A stretch of DNA of 45,111 nucleotides from Bacteroidota bacterium (GTDB taxonomy: Bacteria; Bacteroidota; Bacteroidia; Chitinophagales; Saprospiraceae). Under the pieces are notes generated by a model that had not been told where the DNA came from, ran no database searches, and saw only the letters and a list, made by a program, of their open reading frames with translations. The translations under genes and the position numbers were made by a program. Positions 40,702 to 45,111 of the stretch are shown here, piece by piece. The stretch is taken from contig CAUJEY010000018.1 of the NCBI GenBank assembly GCA_963169325.1, positions 1 to 45,111 of the forward strand, given 5' to 3'. Numbering within the stretch: the stretch's first letter is position 1; each line of letters begins with the position of its first letter.

Positions 40702-43122
40702 ATGAGAATTCTCTTTACCATCCTGGCCGCATCGCTGGCATTAAGCACTTTTTCCCAAAAAAGAATTCCCGCCGCTGAATGGTGCGCCGCCGGCAAAAAA
40801 CACTTGTCCGAAGCGCCCCCAACAGGCAGCACCGACACCCGTAGCGACTCCATCGATATTTGGGAAACGATCATTCAACTGGATACAATTGATTTTATCA
40901 ACCAACAGATTTCAGGGGCAACCACACTGAAATTCACGGCAAAAGTGGACGGCGTAACCGAAATCAGGCTCGATTTGCTCAACATGACCATCGACGCTAT
41001 TTTTGGTTTTACGCCCGACGACTGGACGTACGACGGCGAACAACTGAAAATCAACTATCCCCTGATGAACACCGGGCAAAACGGCATCCTGAAAATTTAT
41101 TACCACGGAAAGCCCGTGCAGGACGCTTCCGGCTGGGGCGGTTTCTACTGGCAGGGCGAATACGCCTACAACCTCGGCGTGGGCTTCGCCGCCGACCCGC
41201 ACAACTTCGGCCGGGCATGGTTTCCCTGTTTCGACAATTTTACGGAACGCTGCGCCTTCAAGTTCCAAATTACAACGCCGGCAGGCCGGCCCGCCTTTTG
41301 CAACGGCCGGCTGATGGCGGAAACGCCCAAAGCGGGCGGCATGGTTACCCGGGATTGGTGGTTAAACGAAGAAATTCCTTCTTATTTGGCCTGCCTGGCC
41401 ATCGGCCCTTTCACGTCGTTTCAACGCGAATACCCGGGCGAAACCGGCACCGTACCCGTCGAAATCGCCGTGGCGCCGGCCGACTCCAACAAACTCCGCG
41501 CTTCCTTTCTGCACCTGCCCGACGCCCTGGCGGCTTTCGAACACTGGTACGGCCCCTATCGCTGGAACAAGATCGGCTACTCCATCGTGCCCTTCAACCA
41601 GGGCGCCATGGAGCATGCCACCAATATCGCCTACATGAGCGCCGCCGTGGACGGCAGCACCAACAGCGAAACCCTCATGGCACACGAACTCAGCCACCAT
41701 TGGTGGGGCGACATGGCCACCTGCTCCACTGCGGAAGACATGTGGCTCAACGAAGGCTGGGCTGTGTACTCCGAACACTTGTTTGAAGAATGGGTGTATG
41801 GCCGCGAGCGCTACGACCAGGCGGTGCGCGGCAATTTTTTAAATGTGCTGGAGGGCTCTCATGTTCGGGAAGGCGGCTATCGCGCCGTTTCAGGCCTGCC
41901 GCACGATCTGACCTACGGCGAACACAGTTATAATAAAGGCGCCGTGGTGGCGCACAACCTGCGCGGCTACCTCGGCGATTCCCTGTTCCGGGCAGGCCTG
42001 CGCGCAGCCCTCGAAGACAACCAGTTTGCCGACTGGAGCAGCACCGTTTTTCGCGACAAACTCGGCGCGGCAACGGACTACGACTTGGCCCCGTTTTTTG
42101 ACGATTGGGTGTTGAGCCCCGGGTTTGCTCATTTTTCGGTAGATTCCGTAAGAATGGTCTTTTCTCCCGTCGATGCCCCTACGCAGGTCTTTGTTTATGT
42201 GAAACAAAAACTGCGCGGTGCAAACCATTTTTATACTAACGTCCCTCTGGAATTTACATTCGTCAATGCGCTCGGGCAAAAAACTTACCGCACCGCCACG
42301 GTATCTGGTGAGCGCACAGAATTACAGTTTGAATTTCCGGCCTTTCAGGCGCCTGTAATCCGGGTGTGGGTAAACACCCGCCAACGCCTCACCATCGCCC
42401 GCGGCGAAAAAGAGATTGTGGTCACGGCCCCGGTGAGCTACAATTTCGCGCCGGCTAAAATGTCCATCAAGGTAAATTCCCTTGCCGGGGATTCTGCGCT
42501 GGTGCGGGTGGAGCACCACTACGCCATGCCCGACACCGCCGCCGCCAACCCACACGGCTTTTTCCTGAGCAACCGCTACTGGACCGTCGACGCCCTGCCG
42601 GCAAACGGTTTTGACGGCGACGCCAGCATTTTTTACGACGGAAAAGGCCAGTTGGACCAGTTGGATACCGAACTCTTCGCCCAAACCGGCCCTTCGGAAG
42701 ACAGTGTCATCGTCGTTTACCGGCCCGGCCCGGGACATCCCTGGCAGGTATATCCGGATTTTACCAAAAACACCGTCGGCTCCGCGCAGGACCGCTCCGG
42801 GTTACTGCGTATTTTTCACCTGAAACCAGGACAGTATACTATTGCTAAAGGCGCCGTCACTGTGGCCGCTCAGGAGCCCCGGCCCGCCACCTTTTCGGCA
42901 ACAGTGTTTCCCAATCCGGGCTCCGGCCGCATTCAGATAAAAGCACAGGAATCTTTTGAAAAATTAATGCTCATTAATGCGAGCGGTGAGATCATCCGCG
43001 ACCTGAGCTTTCCCCGGGCAACCGAAGCAGAATTGTCTGTTGCCGGTATTCCGGTGGGCGCTTATTGGATCGTACTATTTGGGGAAAATAAGTCGGCGGC
43101 CCTGCTTTTTCAGAAAATTTAG
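40702..43122 (+). CDS. M1 family metallopeptidase with a T9SS sorting domain
   Basis: The protein has 806 residues. A signal peptide (residues 1-19, ILAASLALSTFSQ) leads to an M1 aminopeptidase fold. Zinc-binding HELSH is at residues 328-332 with the third ligand Glu351 (WLNEGWAVYSE). The GAMEN exopeptidase motif reads GAMEH (NQGAMEHATNIAYMS), a common variant. The C-terminal about 70 residues (FPNPGSGRIQIKAQESFEKL, then GAYWIVLF) are a type A T9SS sorting domain, so it should be secreted or attached to the cell surface through T9SS. It would trim peptides outside the cell. The gene is followed by array DNA and foldback copy 2. Confidence 0.92.
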   Translation: MRILFTILAASLALSTFSQKRIPAAEWCAAGKKHLSEAPPTGSTDTRSDSIDIWETIIQLDTIDFINQQISGATTLKFTAKVDGVTEIRLDLLNMTIDAIFGFTPDDWTYDGEQLKINYPLMNTGQNGILKIYYHGKPVQDASGWGGFYWQGEYAYNLGVGFAADPHNFGRAWFPCFDNFTERCAFKFQITTPAGRPAFCNGRLMAETPKAGGMVTRDWWLNEEIPSYLACLAIGPFTSFQREYPGETGTVPVEIAVAPADSNKLRASFLHLPDALAAFEHWYGPYRWNKIGYSIVPFNQGAMEHATNIAYMSAAVDGSTNSETLMAHELSHHWWGDMATCSTAEDMWLNEGWAVYSEHLFEEWVYGRERYDQAVRGNFLNVLEGSHVREGGYRAVSGLPHDLTYGEHSYNKGAVVAHNLRGYLGDSLFRAGLRAALEDNQFADWSSTVFRDKLGAATDYDLAPFFDDWVLSPGFAHFSVDSVRMVFSPVDAPTQVFVYVKQKLRGANHFYTNVPLEFTFVNALGQKTYRTATVSGERTELQFEFPAFQAPVIRVWVNTRQRLTIARGEKEIVVTAPVSYNFAPAKMSIKVNSLAGDSALVRVEHHYAMPDTAAANPHGFFLSNRYWTVDALPANGFDGDASIFYDGKGQLDQLDTELFAQTGPSEDSVIVVYRPGPGHPWQVYPDFTKNTVGSAQDRSGLLRIFHLKPGQYTIAKGAVTVAAQEPRPATFSATVFPNPGSGRIQIKAQESFEKLMLINASGEIIRDLSFPRATEAELSVAGIPVGAYWIVLFGENKSAALLFQKI

Positions 43123-43130
43123 GGAGGAGG

Positions 43131-43245
43131 ATTTGAGGGTTTCTGGTTTGAAGGTTTCTGGTTTGAGGGTTTCTGGTTAGCAGCAGCAACCCTCAAACCA
43201 GGAACCTTCAAACCAGAAACCTTCAAACCAGAAACCTTCAAACCT
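43131..43245. repeat. Inverted 15-nt (8+7) arrays attached to foldback copy 2
   Basis: The left block (43131-43179) has GAGGGTTTCTGGTTT / GAAGGTTTCTGGTTT units. The right block (43189-43245) has AAACCAGAAACCTTC units, its complement. It is the counterpart, in reverse orientation, of the array at 10771-10897. Confidence 0.85.
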
Positions 43246-43518
43246 TATCGATTACCCACAAATCCAACATTTTTTAGCAGATGTCTCGCTGCGCTCGACA
43301 TGACAAACAAATGAATATGAAGTGCTTATCCAGATTTCTCGCTGCGCTCGAAATTACCCGGATACGTCTGGCATTCCTAACGCAGTGAGGCCATGTGTTC
43401 CCGTGTTAATTTCGAGCGCAGCGAGAAATCTAGATAAATAGTTCATATTCAATTGTTTGTCATGTCGAGCGCAGCGAGACATCTGCTAAAAAATGTTGGA
43501 TTTGTGGGTAATCGATAG
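43246..43518. repeat. Foldback element, copy 2
   Basis: A 273-bp near-palindrome with the same arms as 10491-10766. Its central about 52 nt are the reverse complement of the copy 1 centre with a single difference, so copy 2 is inverted relative to copy 1. The two arms carry small differences (for example GCTTATCC against AGATAAAT). The flanking arrays match the copy 1 layout. Confidence 0.9.
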
Positions 43519-43560
43519 CCCTCACACCTTCAAACCAGAAACCCTCAAACCCTCAAACCA
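43519..43560. repeat. Short trailing array of foldback copy 2
   Basis: CCTTCAAACCAGAAACC and CCTCAAACCCTCAAACC units follow the foldback, matching the short GGTTTGAAGG / GGTTAGAAGG piece at 10470-10490 next to copy 1. The 43123-43568 interval has no gene. Confidence 0.75.
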
Positions 43561-43568
43561 TTTCATAT

Positions 43569-44909
43569 TCACATCCTGGTAATTTTACCGGAAAGCATTT
43601 TATTCCCTGTTATGATCCGATAAAAAGCCAGCCCCCCGGCCGACACTGCACTGGCCGGGATTTCGAGTTGATGCCGGCCTTGAGGCAGTTCACAGGATTG
43701 GGAATAGGTGAGGCGCCCGGCCGTATCCGTTACTTCCAGATGCAGGGTTGCCGGGCGTTCCAGCGCCAACGATATGGTTGTTTTTTCAGAAAAAGGATTT
43801 GGGAAAGCCGGTTTGACCCAGGATACGGCCGGGTAATCGGTTACCCCGGATGTGGCATCAAAGTCCAGTACAATCTTACCGGCAAGGTCGCAGCCGGCAG
43901 AAAACATGGGTTGCAGCGCAAGGGTATCCAGTTCAATGACATCTGACAATTGCCCGCCGGACTTAACTAAAAAACGGACAACCCCCACGGTATCGGAGAA
44001 GCCAAAATTAACAGAGGCATTTTTCAAAACCCCTTCCGAAGCAAAAAAGGCCCAATCATTCTGCGTGGTACCTGCGCCGGGGATAATATCCATGAGTTGT
44101 AAAACGGAAGTATCGTATCGCAAGGCAAACTGAATACCATGCACCCAAAAAGGCATTTTCTGATAAATCGGAACATCTATGGACACGCCGGCTGCCAATG
44201 CCAGATCTGGCAGGTATAAATACATGGAATCGGACTTAGTGTCGGTTTGGTAATTCCCGTCAAAGTCATAGTCGCCGTTTACATCGCCGATCTTTATGGC
44301 AGTCAAGTTGGCCGGCTGGTTTTCGAACCGAACCAGGGAATCGGCGGGAAAGGCCTGACAGTAGGGTTGAAAAGGATTCAAAGGGTTGGGCAAAGTGCAA
44401 TTTGCCGGCCAAATCCGCCAACTGGGCGAATTGGGTAGTTTGTCGTAAATACCCAACAGCAGTTTGCGGAGTTCTACCAGGTCAAATCCGGTAACAGAAC
44501 CGCTTTTATTGACGTCGGCAGCGAGTAGAGCGTACTGCGACAAGGGGTTGAGGCCCAGAATATGTTGGTTGATACAAACCAGGTCGCTAATGGAAATGCC
44601 GTTTCGGTAGTCGTTTATGGTGTCCGGTTTGTTTCCATATATCCAAAAATCGGGAATCGTCTGCTGTGCGTCGGGAACTACCGTCGCCTGGCTGCATGGG
44701 CTATTAATATCGGCCGTGCCGGCAAAGGTCAAATCCGATGAGCCGGGATAATCCAGTACGACGTCTATACTCAGGTTATTCACCGGATGGTCGTTCGCCC
44801 AGAATTTGGCGCAGCCGGTTACCTGGAACGTATCAGGTGTTTGTGCAGAAAAAATAGTGGGAAACAAAATCGCGAGCAGTGCTGCGCAGGCAGGGTAGAG
44901 ACTTTTCAT
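43569..44909 (-). CDS. T9SS cargo with dockerin-like and cohesin-like regions
   Basis: The protein has 446 residues. It has a signal peptide (MKSLYPACAALLAILFPTIFS, cleaved near residue 22). A region of about 100-160 resembles dockerin type I repeats (NGISISDLVCINQHILG; DVNKSGSVTGFDLVELRKLLLG). A third short DVNGD motif is at about 210-214, whose Asp/Asn residues would bind Ca2+. A cohesin-like beta section (about 235-330; GVSIDVPIYQKMPFWVHGIQ, FALRYDTSVLQL) follows. The last about 75 residues (FPNPFSEKTTISLALERP, GRHQLEIP, IITGNKMLSGKI) are a T9SS sorting domain. It likely sits on the surface or in a secreted complex. It has a clear upstream promoter, and a 7-nt array borders that promoter. 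Confidence 0.85.
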   Translation of the reverse strand: MKSLYPACAALLAILFPTIFSAQTPDTFQVTGCAKFWANDHPVNNLSIDVVLDYPGSSDLTFAGTADINSPCSQATVVPDAQQTIPDFWIYGNKPDTINDYRNGISISDLVCINQHILGLNPLSQYALLAADVNKSGSVTGFDLVELRKLLLGIYDKLPNSPSWRIWPANCTLPNPLNPFQPYCQAFPADSLVRFENQPANLTAIKIGDVNGDYDFDGNYQTDTKSDSMYLYLPDLALAAGVSIDVPIYQKMPFWVHGIQFALRYDTSVLQLMDIIPGAGTTQNDWAFFASEGVLKNASVNFGFSDTVGVVRFLVKSGGQLSDVIELDTLALQPMFSAGCDLAGKIVLDFDATSGVTDYPAVSWVKPAFPNPFSEKTTISLALERPATLHLEVTDTAGRLTYSQSCELPQGRHQLEIPASAVSAGGLAFYRIITGNKMLSGKITRM

Positions 44910-44941
44910 CGGTGATTACATTTTAGAGATAAAAGTGGATT

Positions 44942-44972
44942 CAAAGTTATCTCTATTGACCGGGAAAAGCAA
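44942..44972 (-). promoter_or_regulatory. Promoter of the dockerin-type T9SS cargo
   Basis: On the minus strand TTG (44970-44972) and TAACTTTG (44942-44949, exact TAnnTTTG) are separated by 20 nt, with a leader of about 26 nt to the ATG at 44909. A heptanucleotide array begins 2 nt upstream of the TTG box. Confidence 0.6.
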
Positions 44973-44973
44973 T

Positions 44974-45043
44974 AGGCAGTATGCAGTGGGCGGTAGGCAG
45001 TAAGCAGTGGGCAGTAGGCGGTAGGCGGTAGGCGGTAGGCAGT
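44974..45043 (+). repeat. Heptanucleotide array (AGGCAGT / AGGCGGT) at the window end
   Basis: Ten consecutive 7-nt units (AGGCAGT, ATGCAGT, GGGCGGT, AGGCAGT, AAGCAGT, GGGCAGT, AGGCGGT three times, AGGCAGT) are followed by a G-rich tract. It is the same unit family as 1505-1546. An inverted partner may lie beyond the window. No gene is seen in 44974-45111. Confidence 0.9.
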
Positions 45044-45111
45044 AGGGGGGGGGCCGGATGGAGGGGGGGTCACGGAGTATTGGCGAACGCAAACAGGCTA
45101 AAGGGCACCGC

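Overview
The window looks like chromosomal DNA from a Bacteroidota bacterium, probably of the Saprospiria group (Saprospiraceae, Lewinella or Haliscomenobacter relatives). Four things support this. Two proteins end in type IX secretion (T9SS) C-terminal sorting domains (40702-43122 and 43569-44909), and a PorP/SprF-type outer-membrane protein is present (16957-17991). There is a Bacteroidota-style LptD / amidase / MCE gene cluster (33873-39268). Several genes carry the Bacteroidota promoter pattern, a TTG box then TAnnTTTG 19-21 nt downstream. Base composition is close to half G+C. The taxonomic placement is inference from gene content, not a computed phylogeny.

Layout. 1-7.6 kb: pyrE, a NUDIX hydrolase, a SAM methyltransferase, a large sortilin/BNR-propeller exported protein, a lipoprotein and an arginyl/leucyl-tRNA-protein transferase homologue. 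7.7-14.2 kb: phosphoenolpyruvate carboxylase, a STAS anti-sigma-antagonist and ClpC. 14.4-17 kb: a tight run of an Lgt-like membrane protein, a radical SAM protein of the MJ0619/Tes family and a small membrane protein. 17-22.5 kb: PorP/SprF, OPT transporter, rhomboid protease, a decayed DUF4143-type ATPase end and a DUF2911 protein. 22.6-29.3 kb: ElaA-type GNAT, tocopherol-cyclase-like protein coupled to aroC, thioredoxin-like protein, DUF547 protein, LOG-type phosphoribohydrolase and a lipoprotein. 29.4-33.9 kb: hypF, tRNA-Arg(UCU), ung and an exported unknown. 33.9-45.1 kb: the envelope cluster lptD / amidase / MCE / methyltransferase, an HdeD-like protein, an M1 peptidase and a dockerin-type T9SS cargo.

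The most striking content is not a gene. The window is threaded with short tandem arrays whose period is almost always 7 nt (occasionally 8, or 15 = 8+7). At least nine different unit sequences occur. Many arrays come as inverted pairs that form large foldbacks between genes. Others sit inside protein-coding genes in frame: ppc, hypF, aroC, an amidase, and the signal peptide of the sortilin-like protein. Others supply stop codons. Two composite foldback elements about 33 kb apart (10491-10897 and 43131-43560) are near copies in opposite orientation and look dispersed. No transposase, reverse transcriptase or other obvious mobiliser is in the window.

Most proteins are core metabolism, envelope biogenesis or quality control. 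The most speculative functional module is the Lgt-like / Tes-like radical SAM pair, whose start and stop codons overlap. Together they suggest an uncharacterised membrane-lipid or lipoprotein modification.
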